From Roseiarcus sp043784465 (lineage in GTDB: Bacteria > Pseudomonadota > Alphaproteobacteria > Rhizobiales > Beijerinckiaceae), in contig JAYVYJ010000173.1 of the NCBI GenBank assembly GCA_043784465.1, positions 1 to 24,810 of the forward strand: DNA of 24,810 bases. The letters run 5' to 3'. Shown here piece after piece: positions 1 through 8,484 of the stretch (the first letter of the stretch is position 1; every line of letters starts with the position of its first letter). The position numbers and the translations under genes were made by a program. Below the pieces are notes generated by a model, which was given only the letters and a program-made list of their open reading frames with translations, did no database searches and was not told where the DNA came from.

Positions 1-213
1 GACAATCAGGCGCGTTTCGACCTTGCCGTGGCGCTCAACGCCAAGGGCGAGCGCGATCAGGCCGCCGACGCATTGCTCGACCTCATCAAGCGCGACCGCG
101 CCTGGAACGAGGGCGGCGCGCGCCGGCAATTGCTGCAATTTTTTGAGGCCTGGGGCCTCATGGACAAGACCACGGTCGCCGCGCGGCGCAAACTGTCCGC
201 GATCTGGTTTTAG
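1..213 (+). CDS. CnoX/YbbN-type thioredoxin-like co-chaperone, C-terminal end (partial)
   Basis: The 5' part lies outside the window; frame 1 is open from base 1 to the TAG at 211-213 (70 residues). What remains is helical TPR-like sequence with the ending typical of the YbbN/CnoX family: a 'RRQLLQFFEAWG' segment, then a TVAARRKLSAIWF close, matching the usual 'LFEALG...ARRRLSSLLF' type of terminus. Family members join an N-terminal thioredoxin fold to C-terminal TPRs and act in the cytosol as a holdase/redox co-chaperone working with GroEL and DnaK. The thioredoxin domain and its CxxC status cannot be seen here. The LON-domain gene follows 22 bases later, an order I recall as common in alphaproteobacteria, so the two are probably co-transcribed. 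Identification rests on about 70 residues only. Confidence 0.75.
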   Translation, partial: DNQARFDLAVALNAKGERDQAADALLDLIKRDRAWNEGGARRQLLQFFEAWGLMDKTTVAARRKLSAIWF

Positions 214-235
214 CGCGCGAGGCGTATAAGCGCTC

Positions 236-904
236 ATGAAGCTCAACCGCATCTACTCCGGCCCCGCCGATCTCCCGGCGTCTTTGCCTCTGTTCCCTGT
301 CGCTGGAGCGCTGCTGCTGCCGCGCCGTCCGCTGCAACTTACCGTGTTCGAACCGCGCTATCTGGCGCTGCTCGACGACGCTTTGAGCGGCGACCGGCTG
401 ATCGGCATGATCCAACCCAAGGAGGGCGAGGAATCGTCCGCGGGGAGCCCAGAGCTTTGCCCCATCGGTTGCCTGGGACGCATCGTCCAATTCGCCGAAA
501 TCGGCGACGGCCGCTGCTTTCTCAGCTTGCTCGGGGTCGCCCGGTTTCGTGTGGCGCAGGAGATGACGACGCTGACGCCCTACCGCATCGTGCGTCCCGA
601 CTACGATGGCTTCGAAACAGATTTCGTCGAGGGCGCAGGCGAAAGGGAAGTGGACCGCGACGCGCTTTTGAAGGCGCTGCGCGAATTCGCCAAGGCCAAC
701 GATCTCAAGATCGACTGGGACGACGTGAAATCCGCCTCCAACGAAACGCTGGTCAATTCGCTCGCCGTGATGAGTCCCTACGGCGCGCGCGAAAAGCAGG
801 CGCTGCTGGAGGCGATAGATCTAAAATCCCGCGCGGACATCCTGATCGCCATCGCGCAGTTCGATCTGGCGGGCGGCGCGCAGGCCCAGCGCAACCTGCA
901 CTGA
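236..904 (+). CDS. LON peptidase substrate-binding domain-containing protein
   Basis: A 222-residue protein made almost entirely of one LON N-terminal (substrate-binding) domain. The motif LPLFPVAGALLLPRRPLQL (about residues 19-37), then VFEPRYLALLDDAL and the later GCLGRIVQFAEIGDGR segment, are hallmarks of the fold. There is no AAA+ or Ser-Lys protease domain, so this is the stand-alone type, not Lon itself. Its biochemical role is not established; a substrate-recognition or adaptor function is usually inferred. The ATG at 236 lies 22 bases after the upstream stop, with only a weak purine-rich stretch before it, so translation may be partly coupled to the CnoX-like gene. Its stop is two bases from the convergent end of the next gene. 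Confident in the family, not in the function. Confidence 0.88.
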   Translation: MKLNRIYSGPADLPASLPLFPVAGALLLPRRPLQLTVFEPRYLALLDDALSGDRLIGMIQPKEGEESSAGSPELCPIGCLGRIVQFAEIGDGRCFLSLLGVARFRVAQEMTTLTPYRIVRPDYDGFETDFVEGAGEREVDRDALLKALREFAKANDLKIDWDDVKSASNETLVNSLAVMSPYGAREKQALLEAIDLKSRADILIAIAQFDLAGGAQAQRNLH

Positions 905-906
905 CC

Positions 907-1872
907 TCAGGCCGCCTCGGTTGCGGCGCGCGTGCCGACAGGTTCGAAACCTATCGCCTTTTCCACGACATAGAGCGGGCGGCGCTTCACCTCGCCGTGG
1001 ATGCGCCCGATATATACGCCCAGCACCCCGGTCATCAACATGTTGGCGCCGCCGAGAAACGTCGTCAGAAGGATCAACGAGCTCCAGCCGCGCTGAAGCG
1101 CCGCCCCGCTCGCCCACATGACGACCACCCAAGCCGCATAGGCTCCGGCCAGTCCGCAGACCGCGAGGCCCGCCCATAACGCCGCACGCAGCGGCGCGTC
1201 GGAGAAGGCGACGAGGCCGTCGGCGGCGAGGCGCAGCATGCGGCCGAGCGGATATTTGGTCTCCCCCGCCGCGCGCGCGGGCCGGTGGAAGGACACCACC
1301 GCCTGCCGGAAGCCGATCCACGCGAACATGCCGCGAACGAAGCGGTCGCGTTCGGGCATGGCCAGAAAGCTGTCGAGCGCCTTACGATCGACGAGCCGAA
1401 AATCTCCGACGTCGGGCGGCAGATCGACGTCGGCGAGGCGCCCGATAAGCCGATAGAACAGCGCGGCCGTGAACCGCTTGAACCCGCTCTCGCCCGCGCG
1501 TGAAAGGCGTTGCGCGGCGACGACGTCATAACCCTCGCGCCATTTGGCGATGAGGGCCAGCACGACTTCTGGCGGATCCTGCAAATCCGCGTCCATGACG
1601 ACGATGGCCTGACCGCGCGCGCGCGCCATGCCGCAAGTGATGGCGACCTGATGGCCGAAATTGCGCGAGAGTTTGAGAAACCTGTAACGCGCGTCGGCGC
1701 GCGCCTTGGCTTCGAGGACGATGGGGCTGACGTCGCGCGAGCCGTCGTCGACGAAGATCACCTCCGCCGGGCCGTCGAGTTGCCCCAGCAACTCGTCGAG
1801 CCGGCGCAGCAGCAGCGGCAGCACCGCCTCTTCGTTGTAGATGGGGACGACGAGCGAGTAGACGGGGTTCAT
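907..1872 (-). CDS. GT2 glycosyltransferase, GtrB/DPM1-like, with two C-terminal membrane helices
   Basis: A 321-residue membrane-anchored family-2 glycosyltransferase. The N-terminus reads YSLVVPIYNEEAVLPLLLRR; the nucleotide-sugar-binding VVMDADLQDPPEV segment (DxD-type) follows near residues 90-100, then GDFRLVDRKAL. Two hydrophobic helices close the protein (around AALWAGLAVCGLAGAYAAWVV and LILLTTFLGGANMLMTGVLG), followed by the basic tail usual for the family. Relatives (GtrB, ArnC, Dpm1-like) move a sugar from a nucleotide donor to undecaprenyl phosphate on the inner face of the cytoplasmic membrane. The reading frame stays open well upstream of 1872, but the extra sequence lacks glycosyltransferase character, so I start at the ATG at 1870-1872; no strong Shine-Dalgarno is visible. 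It lies 80 bases downstream of olsB on the same strand. Donor sugar and acceptor cannot be read from sequence. Confidence 0.9.
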   Translation of the reverse strand: MNPVYSLVVPIYNEEAVLPLLLRRLDELLGQLDGPAEVIFVDDGSRDVSPIVLEAKARADARYRFLKLSRNFGHQVAITCGMARARGQAIVVMDADLQDPPEVVLALIAKWREGYDVVAAQRLSRAGESGFKRFTAALFYRLIGRLADVDLPPDVGDFRLVDRKALDSFLAMPERDRFVRGMFAWIGFRQAVVSFHRPARAAGETKYPLGRMLRLAADGLVAFSDAPLRAALWAGLAVCGLAGAYAAWVVVMWASGAALQRGWSSLILLTTFLGGANMLMTGVLGVYIGRIHGEVKRRPLYVVEKAIGFEPVGTRAATEAA

Positions 1873-1952
1873 GAGCGGCCGGCTGGGGAAATGCCGAGTT
1901 TCGCCGCCAACGGTTAAGAAAGGCGCAACCTCACGGAAGTCTCGCGGATGGC

Positions 1953-2741
1953 TCAGGCCGCGAGGGCGCCTTGGGGCGCAAAATGCTGGAGGTAGCGGGC
2001 CTGAATGTCGGCGACGCGCAGGACGACGAAAAGGTCGATGACGCCGAACGTCTCGTCCACCACCGCATCCGCGCCGAACCGCGCGCCCAGCCGAAAATAA
2101 CCTTTCACGAGCGGCGGCAGGTCTCTCAGCGCCGCGCGCGGTTCCTGCGCGCCCGCGGGGACGGGGATCGCCACGACGCGAGCGCGGGCCGCGGGGGCCG
2201 CACGCCATTCGGGTTCGGGACTGAAGGGGGCGAGCGCGGCCAGCGCGGCTTCGTGCGCGCCGGGATCGACGCCCGGCAGGCTCGCGCAACCGAACATCGC
2301 ATCGACTCTATGGCGCAGCGCATAGGCCCAGACGCCGCGCCACAGCGCCTCGATCGTACGTTTGCCGCGATAGCCCGGCGCGACGCAGGAGCGGCCCAGC
2401 TCCATAAACCGAAGGCTCGGATGCCGGGCGGTCAACGCCTCCACGTCGAATTCCGCCGCGCTGTAAAATCCTTGGCTCGCAACCTCCTGACGAAGTAGCC
2501 GATAGGCGCCCACCACCGGAGCGCCGGCGGCGGCGTGGTCGATGACGATCACATGGTCGCAGGAGGCGTCGAACGCGCAGAGATCACGACGAGCGGCGCG
2601 GCTCGCCGCGTCGGGAATCGCCCCGCCCTCTTCGAAAAACACGCGGTAGCGGAGAGCCTGCGCGGCGGCGATCTCCTCGGCGCTCCTCGCCAGCCGCACT
2701 TCAAGGTCGCCCGCGCGGGCCAGCAGAGAGGGTTCGATCAT
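1953..2741 (-). CDS. olsB: L-ornithine N(alpha)-acyltransferase (ornithine-lipid synthesis)
   Basis: A 262-residue GNAT-fold acyltransferase matching OlsB, which transfers a 3-hydroxyacyl chain from acyl-carrier protein to the alpha-amino group of ornithine, giving lyso-ornithine lipid; OlsA (not in this window) completes the lipid. Characteristic segments are LEVRLARSAEEIAAAQALRY followed by RVFFEE, a D-rich stretch ending CDHVIVID, FMELGRSCVAPGYRGK, and DAMFGCASLPG. The reaction occurs at the cytoplasmic face of the inner membrane. I chose the ATG at 2739-2741 (AGGAG 12 bases upstream). An in-frame GTG/ATG pair at 2774/2771 is the alternative and would add 10-11 residues. The histidine-kinase gene ends 48 bases upstream of the chosen start, so joint transcription is likely. 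In rhizobia olsB can respond to phosphate limitation, but I see no convincing Pho box. Confidence 0.9.
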   Translation of the reverse strand: MIEPSLLARAGDLEVRLARSAEEIAAAQALRYRVFFEEGGAIPDAASRAARRDLCAFDASCDHVIVIDHAAAGAPVVGAYRLLRQEVASQGFYSAAEFDVEALTARHPSLRFMELGRSCVAPGYRGKRTIEALWRGVWAYALRHRVDAMFGCASLPGVDPGAHEAALAALAPFSPEPEWRAAPAARARVVAIPVPAGAQEPRAALRDLPPLVKGYFRLGARFGADAVVDETFGVIDLFVVLRVADIQARYLQHFAPQGALAA

Positions 2742-2789
2742 CGCGTTCGGTCGCTCCTGCCGCGTCCCCATCACGTCGCGCTTATGCCC

Positions 2790-4535
2790 TCATGACATCC
2801 GCCGCACGGGCGTACGCGCGGCCAACATCGCGCGCTCGATGGCCTCTGCGAGCCTCGTCGCCTCAAAGGGTTTGACCAGATATTCGTCGATTCCCGCCGC
2901 CAGCGCCGCCGCACGATCCTGCGCCGTCGCGTTGGCGGTCAGCGCGACGATGGCGACTTGGGGCGACCGCGACGCGCGCTCGGCCTCGCGAATCGCACGC
3001 GTGGCCTCGCGTCCGTCGAGGCCGGGCATCTTGATGTCCATCAGCACGAGATCGTAGCGCGCCGCCTGCGCCAGCCGCACAGCGGCGACGCCGTCGCGCG
3101 CGCGCTCGACCTCGAAGCCCAGACGCCGCAGCGCCTTCTGCGCGATGACGAAATTGATGTCGTTGTCCTCCGCGATCAGCGCGCGCATGGTCGCGGGCGC
3201 CAGTTTTGGCGGCGGGAGGGCGACGGGGGCGGGCGCGGAAAACTCGCCCGACAGGCGCTCGAACAATGAACGCGCCCGCACCGGTTTGACCAGCCAGCCG
3301 TCAAACCCGTTCATCGCCGCGCCGCCGAAGGCGCGCCGCTCGAACGGCGAGATCAGCACGAGGCTGCGCGCGACGCCCGCAGCCCGCGCCGCGACGGCAA
3401 GCTGGTTGGTCGCCTCCAACCCCAACGCGCAATCGACGATGACGATGTCGGGCGCAGGCCGCTGACCCAGCGCGGCGAGGCCCGCCTCGGGGCCGTCGAC
3501 GTGGGCGATGTCAGCGCCGCATTCGGCCAGCCGCGCGGCGAGCGCCGGTCCCTCGAATGGCGAACGCGCCACCACCAGCGCACGGCGTCCCTCCAGCCGC
3601 GCGGGGGCGCGCTCCATCGCCGTTTCCTGCGCCGCCACCGGCAGCGGCGCTTTGAAAGTGAAGACCGAGCCGCCGCCGGGATTGTCGGCCAGCGTCAGCG
3701 ATCCCCCCATCAATTCCGCGAGCCGTTTGGTGATGGCGAGGCCCAGCCCCGTGCCCTCGACATGGCGCGCGGATTCCCCCTGTTCGAAATCCTCGAAGAT
3801 CAGCGAACGCCGGTCGGCGGGTACGCCGGGGCCCGTGTCGGCGACGCGAAAGACGAGCGTGTCGCCCTCCCCCGTCGCCACCGAAACGCCGACGCCGCCG
3901 TCATCCGTGAATTTGACCGCGTTGCCGGCGAGATTGAGCAGCGCCTGACGCAGCCGCATGGCGTCGCCGCGCACGAAGCGCGGCGCGGCGCGATCGACGG
4001 AAGCGGCGATTTCCAGCCCCTTGTTCTGCGCGCTGGGCGCGAGCAACTCCACGACGCCTTCAACCAGCGGGCGCAGTTCGAAAGGCTCCTCGATCAGTTC
4101 GAGCCGGCCCGCCTCGATCTTCGAGAAATCGAGGATCTGGTCGATCAGGCCGGCGAGCGCGCTGCCCGAAGAGCGGATCGCCTCGACATAGCTGGCGGGC
4201 TCGGGGTCCAGGCCAGCGTCGCGCAGCAGATCGGCCATGCCAAGGATGCCGGCGAGCGGCGTGCGTATCTCGTGGCTCATGGTGGCGAGGAACCGCGATT
4301 TCGCCTCGTTTGCGGCCTCGGCCCGCTCACGCTCGGCCGCCGCCGCCTTCAGCCGCCACAATTCGTCGCGCAGCGTTTCGTTCTGCGTTTCCGCCGTGCG
4401 CGCGCGGGTCTCGGAGACGACGCGGCGGCGAAGCAGCTCCATGCCCATCGCCACGATGAGCGCGACCTGCGGGCCGACATGGATCGCCAGCGTGAGCCAG
4501 TCCATGCCTCCCATATCCGAATAGGCGTTCAACAT
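2790..4535 (-). CDS. Hybrid sensor histidine kinase with two receiver domains (first degenerate)
   Basis: A 581-residue hybrid kinase. Order: short N-terminus with one membrane helix (about residues 14-35), a coiled-coil-like linker, HisKA with phospho-acceptor His about 88 in FLATMSHEIRTPLAGI, HATPase with N-box NLAGNAVKF (about 200-208), DTGPG (about 232-236) and GTGLGLA (about 260-266), then two receiver-like domains. The last receiver (about 450-570) has the full set: acidic ED near 455, DLVLMDIKMPG with Asp about 499, LTANA, and YLVKPF. The middle one (about 317-430) keeps VIVDCALG and WLVKP but lacks the acidic pair, reading LVVARSPF there. No periplasmic sensor domain is present, so signal input is unclear. 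The ATG at 4533-4535 has an AGG 8 bases upstream. No partner regulator is adjacent. It lies 81 bases downstream of yifB/comM and upstream of olsB. Confidence 0.92.
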   Translation of the reverse strand: MLNAYSDMGGMDWLTLAIHVGPQVALIVAMGMELLRRRVVSETRARTAETQNETLRDELWRLKAAAAERERAEAANEAKSRFLATMSHEIRTPLAGILGMADLLRDAGLDPEPASYVEAIRSSGSALAGLIDQILDFSKIEAGRLELIEEPFELRPLVEGVVELLAPSAQNKGLEIAASVDRAAPRFVRGDAMRLRQALLNLAGNAVKFTDDGGVGVSVATGEGDTLVFRVADTGPGVPADRRSLIFEDFEQGESARHVEGTGLGLAITKRLAELMGGSLTLADNPGGGSVFTFKAPLPVAAQETAMERAPARLEGRRALVVARSPFEGPALAARLAECGADIAHVDGPEAGLAALGQRPAPDIVIVDCALGLEATNQLAVAARAAGVARSLVLISPFERRAFGGAAMNGFDGWLVKPVRARSLFERLSGEFSAPAPVALPPPKLAPATMRALIAEDNDINFVIAQKALRRLGFEVERARDGVAAVRLAQAARYDLVLMDIKMPGLDGREATRAIREAERASRSPQVAIVALTANATAQDRAAALAAGIDEYLVKPFEATRLAEAIERAMLAARTPVRRMS

Positions 4536-4616
4536 GGGATGGACCTCACGCGACGACGCAACGCTGCGGACAGTCTCTGCGCGTTAGGTTGAGATTCCCT
4601 TTCGCCCAGCGCTCAT

Positions 4617-6152
4617 TCAGGCCGCCGCGGCGCGTTCAGCCACGCCGCGATAGCTCAGCGCCTCGGCGAAATGCAGTCTTTGGACCGGCCCGCCGCCGTC
4701 GAGATCGGCCAGCGTGCGCGCGAGCTTCAGCACGCGGTGATAGCCGCGCGCGGAAAGCCTCATGCGATCGGCCGCCTCGCGCATCAGCGCGGCGGCGGCG
4801 GCCTCGGGCACGGCGACCTGCTCGATGACCGACGCAGGCGCGGCGGCGTTGCAGCCGATCGCGTCGAGCCCAAGCTCGCGATAGCGCTCGACCTGGATCG
4901 CGCGCGCCGCCGCCACCCGTTCAGCGACTTCGCGCGAGCCCTCGCGCGGGGCCGGACGCATGAGATCGGCGGCGGTGACCGCGCCGACGTCCAAAGTCAG
5001 GTCGAAGCGATCGATCAGCGGCCCCGAAATCCGCGACTGATATTGCGCCGCGCATCGCGCCACCGGCCCGCGCGCGCAGGAAAAGCCGGGATCGTCGGCA
5101 TGACCGCAACGGCACGGGTTCATCGCCGCGACGAGTTGAACGCGCGCAGGATAAACGATGCGGTGATTGGCGCGCGAGACCGCAACCTCCCCCGTCTCCA
5201 GCGGCTGGCGCAGGCTGTCGAGCGCCTGCGAGTTGAATTCCGGCAATTCGTCGAGGAACAGCACGCCCTGATGGGCGAGCGAGACCTCGCCGGGTTTGGC
5301 ATGGTGGCCCCCGCCCACCAGCGCCGCCATCGAGGCCGAATGATGCGGCGCACGGAAGGGACGCCGGTCGGTCAACGCGCCGCCCGGCAGCATGCCGGCG
5401 ATGGAATGGATCATCGACACTTCGAGCAGTTCGCGCGGCCCCAACGGCGGCAGGATCGAGGGCAACCGCGCCGCCAGCATCGACTTGCCCGAGCCGGGTG
5501 GCCCGCTCATCAGCAGATTATGCCCGCCGGCGGCGGCGATCTCCAAAGCGCGCTTGGCGCTCTCCTGCCCCTTGACGTCGCGCAGATCCGGCAGATCGGA
5601 CGGCGCTGCGCGCAAGGCGGGCTCAGGCCGGCTCAACGCCTGCGCGCCCTTAAAATGGTTGGCGAGCTGGATCAGCGAGCGCGGCGCCAAAATCTCCAAC
5701 TGCGCGGAGGCCCAGGCCGCCTCGGCCCCGCAGGCGGCCGGGCAGATGAGGCCGAGGCCGCGCGCATTGGTGGAGATCGCCGCTGGCAGAACGCCCGCGA
5801 CCGGACTGATCGTCCCATCGAGCGCAAGCTCCCCCAGAACCGCATAGCCGTCGAGCGCATCGGCAGGGATGGCGCCGATGGCGACCATGACGCCGAGCGC
5901 GATCGGCAGATCGTAATGACTGCCCTCCTTGGGCAGGTCGGCGGGCGCAAGATTGACGGTGATGCGTTTGGCCGGCAACGCCAGTCCCGAGGCGGCCATC
6001 GCGGACCGCACCCGCTCGCGCGATTCCGCCACCGCCTTGTCGGCGAGGCCGACGATGTTGAACGCGACCATGCCGCCGGCGATGTGGACCTGCACGTCGA
6101 TGGGCCGGGTCTCCACGCCCTCGAACGCTAACGTGGCCACCCGCGTCACCAT
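4617..6152 (-). CDS. comM: YifB/ComM family Mg-chelatase-like AAA+ ATPase
   Basis: A 511-residue protein, the usual length for YifB/ComM. An N-terminal Lon-protease-like (ChlI) domain (about 1-170) contains the conserved FNIVGLADKAVAESRERVR and VNLAPADLPKEGSHYDLPIA. The AAA+ module carries Walker A GPPGSGKS (217-224), Walker B VLFLDELPEF (about 297-306) and the AAMNPCRCG motif, followed by the Mg_chelatase C-terminal domain. ComM in Vibrio and Haemophilus is a hexameric helicase promoting branch migration during natural transformation; the role in non-competent bacteria is unclear. The ATG at 6150-6152 is preceded by a strong GGGAGG with 5-base spacing; an upstream in-frame ATG at 6191 lacks one and would overlap the previous gene. 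It sits 38 bases downstream of a glycosyltransferase operon, to which it looks functionally unrelated. Confidence 0.93.
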   Translation of the reverse strand: MVTRVATLAFEGVETRPIDVQVHIAGGMVAFNIVGLADKAVAESRERVRSAMAASGLALPAKRITVNLAPADLPKEGSHYDLPIALGVMVAIGAIPADALDGYAVLGELALDGTISPVAGVLPAAISTNARGLGLICPAACGAEAAWASAQLEILAPRSLIQLANHFKGAQALSRPEPALRAAPSDLPDLRDVKGQESAKRALEIAAAGGHNLLMSGPPGSGKSMLAARLPSILPPLGPRELLEVSMIHSIAGMLPGGALTDRRPFRAPHHSASMAALVGGGHHAKPGEVSLAHQGVLFLDELPEFNSQALDSLRQPLETGEVAVSRANHRIVYPARVQLVAAMNPCRCGHADDPGFSCARGPVARCAAQYQSRISGPLIDRFDLTLDVGAVTAADLMRPAPREGSREVAERVAAARAIQVERYRELGLDAIGCNAAAPASVIEQVAVPEAAAAALMREAADRMRLSARGYHRVLKLARTLADLDGGGPVQRLHFAEALSYRGVAERAAAA

Positions 6153-6190
6153 GCCCGCCTCCCACGCCGAAAGCGAACATTTGCAGAACA

Positions 6191-7357
6191 TTAACCTCTT
6201 GGCAAGTCCTGCGGCGTTGCTTTCACGAACCCCGCGGCGGCAAGCACGGCGGCGACGCTGGACAAGCCTTGATGTTCAAGGGAAAGCATCAGCGATTTCT
6301 GCGCCATACTCTCCCGCAGCGCGGGATCGTGCCGGAGCCGCGCGAGATGGGCGGCAAGCGCTGCCACGTCGCCGGCGCGATAGACGAGCGCGTTGAGGTC
6401 CGGGCGGGCGATGGCGGTCGGGCCGACGGCGCCTGTCTCCTGCGTCGCGACGAGAGGCAAGCCGACGATGGCCGCCTCCACCAGAACCATGCCGTAGGGC
6501 TCGTACTGCGCAGGATGCACGAACACGTCCGCCGCCGCATAAAGCGCCGGCAACGCGTCGATGTTGACGAAGCCGAGGAAGCGCGTGTCGGGCCCGGCCT
6601 GCGCGCGCAGCCGCTCGCCCTCCTCGCCCTCCCCGGCGATCAGCAGCGTCATCCCGTGCGCGGCGGCGACGAGATCGCCGATGCGCTTGCGGGCCGAGAG
6701 CTTTGCGGCGGCGAGCGCGACGAACGCGTCCGGCGCGATGCCGAGCCGGGCCCGGGTCCGCGCGCGCAAAGCCGCGCGGTCGCGGCGAGCCCGCCAGAAC
6801 GCTTCGTCCATCATCGTGGGCAGCCGAAACATGCGCGCGCGCGCCACGCCGAGCTTAGCGAAATAATCCTCGCTGCGGTCGCCCATCGTCAGCAGCGCGT
6901 CGTAGCGCGCGAGCAACCAGGGCAGCGCGGCGCGGCGCAACCGGCCCCTCCAGCCGCCCGAGGCCACGCCGCCGGAACTGTCGGCGATCAGCAACGTCCG
7001 GACGCTGCGCAGCTTGCACCAGACAAGCGCCCGCAGCAGCGTGCGCGATCCATAGCCATGCAGCAGGACGGCGTCCGGCCTGAAGCGCGTCAGCGCCGCG
7101 CCGACGCTGGGGTTGTCCACATGAAACCCTGTGCGCGGGAAACGCGCCGCCTCGGGCAGGAATTCGTGGCTGTAGCCCCCGGTCAGATCGGTCGCCCAGG
7201 CGAGGTGGGTTTTCATCTCGGCGTCGTAGGTGGAGTCGAGGCCGACGCGGGTTGCGAAGATCACATGGCATTCGACGCCCGGCGCCTGGGCAAGCGCGCG
7301 CCATAGCGGCGCGTAATACTGGATCGGGTGCGAGACGACGACGGCGAGGCGGCTCAT
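6191..7357 (-). CDS. GT4 family glycosyltransferase (distal gene of the glycan operon)
   Basis: A 388-residue GT-B glycosyltransferase. It opens MSRLAVVVSHPIQYYAPLWR, a start seen in GT4-like enzymes of surface-glycan clusters, and has a C-terminal GT1/GT4 domain with LAAAKLSARKRIGDLV, LLIAGEGEEGERLR, VNIDALPALYAAADVFVHPA and the EPYGMVLVEAA donor-binding E-x7-E region. It is predicted to be cytosolic or peripherally membrane-bound, adding one sugar to a lipid-linked oligosaccharide. The ATG at 7355-7357 overlaps the TGA of the upstream glycosyltransferase by 4 bases, which fixes the start even though the frame stays open further upstream. It is the last gene of the six-gene overlapping set. 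Sugar specificity cannot be inferred. Confidence 0.9.
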   Translation of the reverse strand: MSRLAVVVSHPIQYYAPLWRALAQAPGVECHVIFATRVGLDSTYDAEMKTHLAWATDLTGGYSHEFLPEAARFPRTGFHVDNPSVGAALTRFRPDAVLLHGYGSRTLLRALVWCKLRSVRTLLIADSSGGVASGGWRGRLRRAALPWLLARYDALLTMGDRSEDYFAKLGVARARMFRLPTMMDEAFWRARRDRAALRARTRARLGIAPDAFVALAAAKLSARKRIGDLVAAAHGMTLLIAGEGEEGERLRAQAGPDTRFLGFVNIDALPALYAAADVFVHPAQYEPYGMVLVEAAIVGLPLVATQETGAVGPTAIARPDLNALVYRAGDVAALAAHLARLRHDPALRESMAQKSLMLSLEHQGLSSVAAVLAAAGFVKATPQDLPRG

Positions 7358-8484
7358 GCCAGCGCCCGGCGGATCAGCGCGGCGCTTGAAGCCGCCGCGC
7401 CGCTGGTCTCGACGTAAGTGCGCGCCGCCGCTCGCGCGCCCTCCCGCCACCCCGCCCGCGCGTCCCCTGGCAGCGCCGCATAGCGCTCCAGCACGGCGGC
7501 GAAGGCGGCCGCGTCGCCCAGCGGCAGGTCCCAGCCCGCGCGGCGCGCTTCCAGCCCGCGCCACGGCGTCCGGTCGCTGATGAGCGCGGGCACGCCGCAA
7601 GCCAGCGCCTCGAAGATCGCGTGGCCGAAATTCTCGCCCCCCGTCGGCGACACGAACACGTCCGAACGCCCGAGCGCCTCGAAGATCTCCGCGTTGGTCG
7701 CAGCGCCCCGCCAGTTGACGGCGATATGCGACGGCAGCGCTTTCGTCAGATCCCGGCAGCGCCGGTAGGTCGCCTCGTCCTCGGGCGGACCGTAGATGTC
7801 GAAGATCACGCGCGCCCGCACCTGCGCCATAGCCTGTAGCGCGATGTCAAGGCCCTTGATCGGCACGATGCGGCCCACGAAGATCGCGCGCAGCGCTTCG
7901 CCCGGCGGCTCGAACCGCGCAGGGGGCGGCATCAACCGAAGGTTGGGCGCGACCACAATTTCCGCGCCGCGCGGGATATGCGCCGCCATGTCGCGCGCCT
8001 CAGCCTCGCTGGTGGCGTGCCAGAGAATATTGCGCCAGAGGAGCACGCGCGCGGCGCTGAGAAACAGCCGCTTCTTGACCGCCTTCACCGCCAGCGCGCC
8101 CTCGCCAAACTCGCCGCGCGGGCTGAGGATGGCGCGCGCGTGCGAAGCTCTCCCCACGCGCGCGGCGAGCGCAGGCAACGTGAACTCCCGGTCGTAGACG
8201 CTGTTGAGCCACAAAACGTCATGCGGCGTTTGTTTGATGACGCGGGTCACCCTCTTGACGCCGAAACGGCCCACGGGGAGATATAGCGCTTTGGCGTAGC
8301 CCAGATCGACCCAGCCTCGCGCCGCGGCCCGCGTCGTCGCGCCCGGCGCGCGATCCCGCGCGAGCACCCGGAAGTCGAATTCGTCATGAAGCGCCGACGC
8401 CAGCGCGATGAAACTCTGGTTGGGGCCGCTGGCGTCGTTGCCGGGCCAGAAGCAGCCTAGCGCCACGAGAACCGTCGGCTTCAT
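7354..8484 (-). CDS. GT4 family glycosyltransferase
   Basis: A 376-residue GT-B glycosyltransferase starting MKPTVLVALGCFWPGNDASG. The N-terminal half has a glycine-rich loop around NDASGPNQSFIALASAL. The C-terminal half has AIFVGRIVPIKGLDIALQAM (phosphate-binding region), FDIYGPPEDEATYRRC, and GENFGHAIFEALACGVPALI, the E-x7-E donor-binding motif of GT4. It should act at the cytoplasmic face of the membrane in oligosaccharide assembly. Both ends are 4-base stop/start overlaps: its ATG (8482-8484) overlaps the TGA of the GT2 gene, and its own TGA overlaps the next ATG. This makes the start unambiguous and implies translational coupling. Product and linkage are unknown. Confidence 0.9.
   Translation of the reverse strand: MKPTVLVALGCFWPGNDASGPNQSFIALASALHDEFDFRVLARDRAPGATTRAAARGWVDLGYAKALYLPVGRFGVKRVTRVIKQTPHDVLWLNSVYDREFTLPALAARVGRASHARAILSPRGEFGEGALAVKAVKKRLFLSAARVLLWRNILWHATSEAEARDMAAHIPRGAEIVVAPNLRLMPPPARFEPPGEALRAIFVGRIVPIKGLDIALQAMAQVRARVIFDIYGPPEDEATYRRCRDLTKALPSHIAVNWRGAATNAEIFEALGRSDVFVSPTGGENFGHAIFEALACGVPALISDRTPWRGLEARRAGWDLPLGDAAAFAAVLERYAALPGDARAGWREGARAAARTYVETSGAAASSAALIRRALA

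Noticed and set aside
4290..4310. GGAAC...CGTT on the plus strand inside the histidine-kinase gene
   Set aside because: The spacer is 13 bases and it lies within a coding region of the opposite strand with no gene downstream.
4671..6131. 486-codon open frame on the plus strand across comM
   Set aside because: It is antisense to a gene with complete Walker and ChlI motifs, and its product is Arg/His/Gln-rich with no recognisable domain. Such mirror frames are expected in G+C-rich coding DNA.
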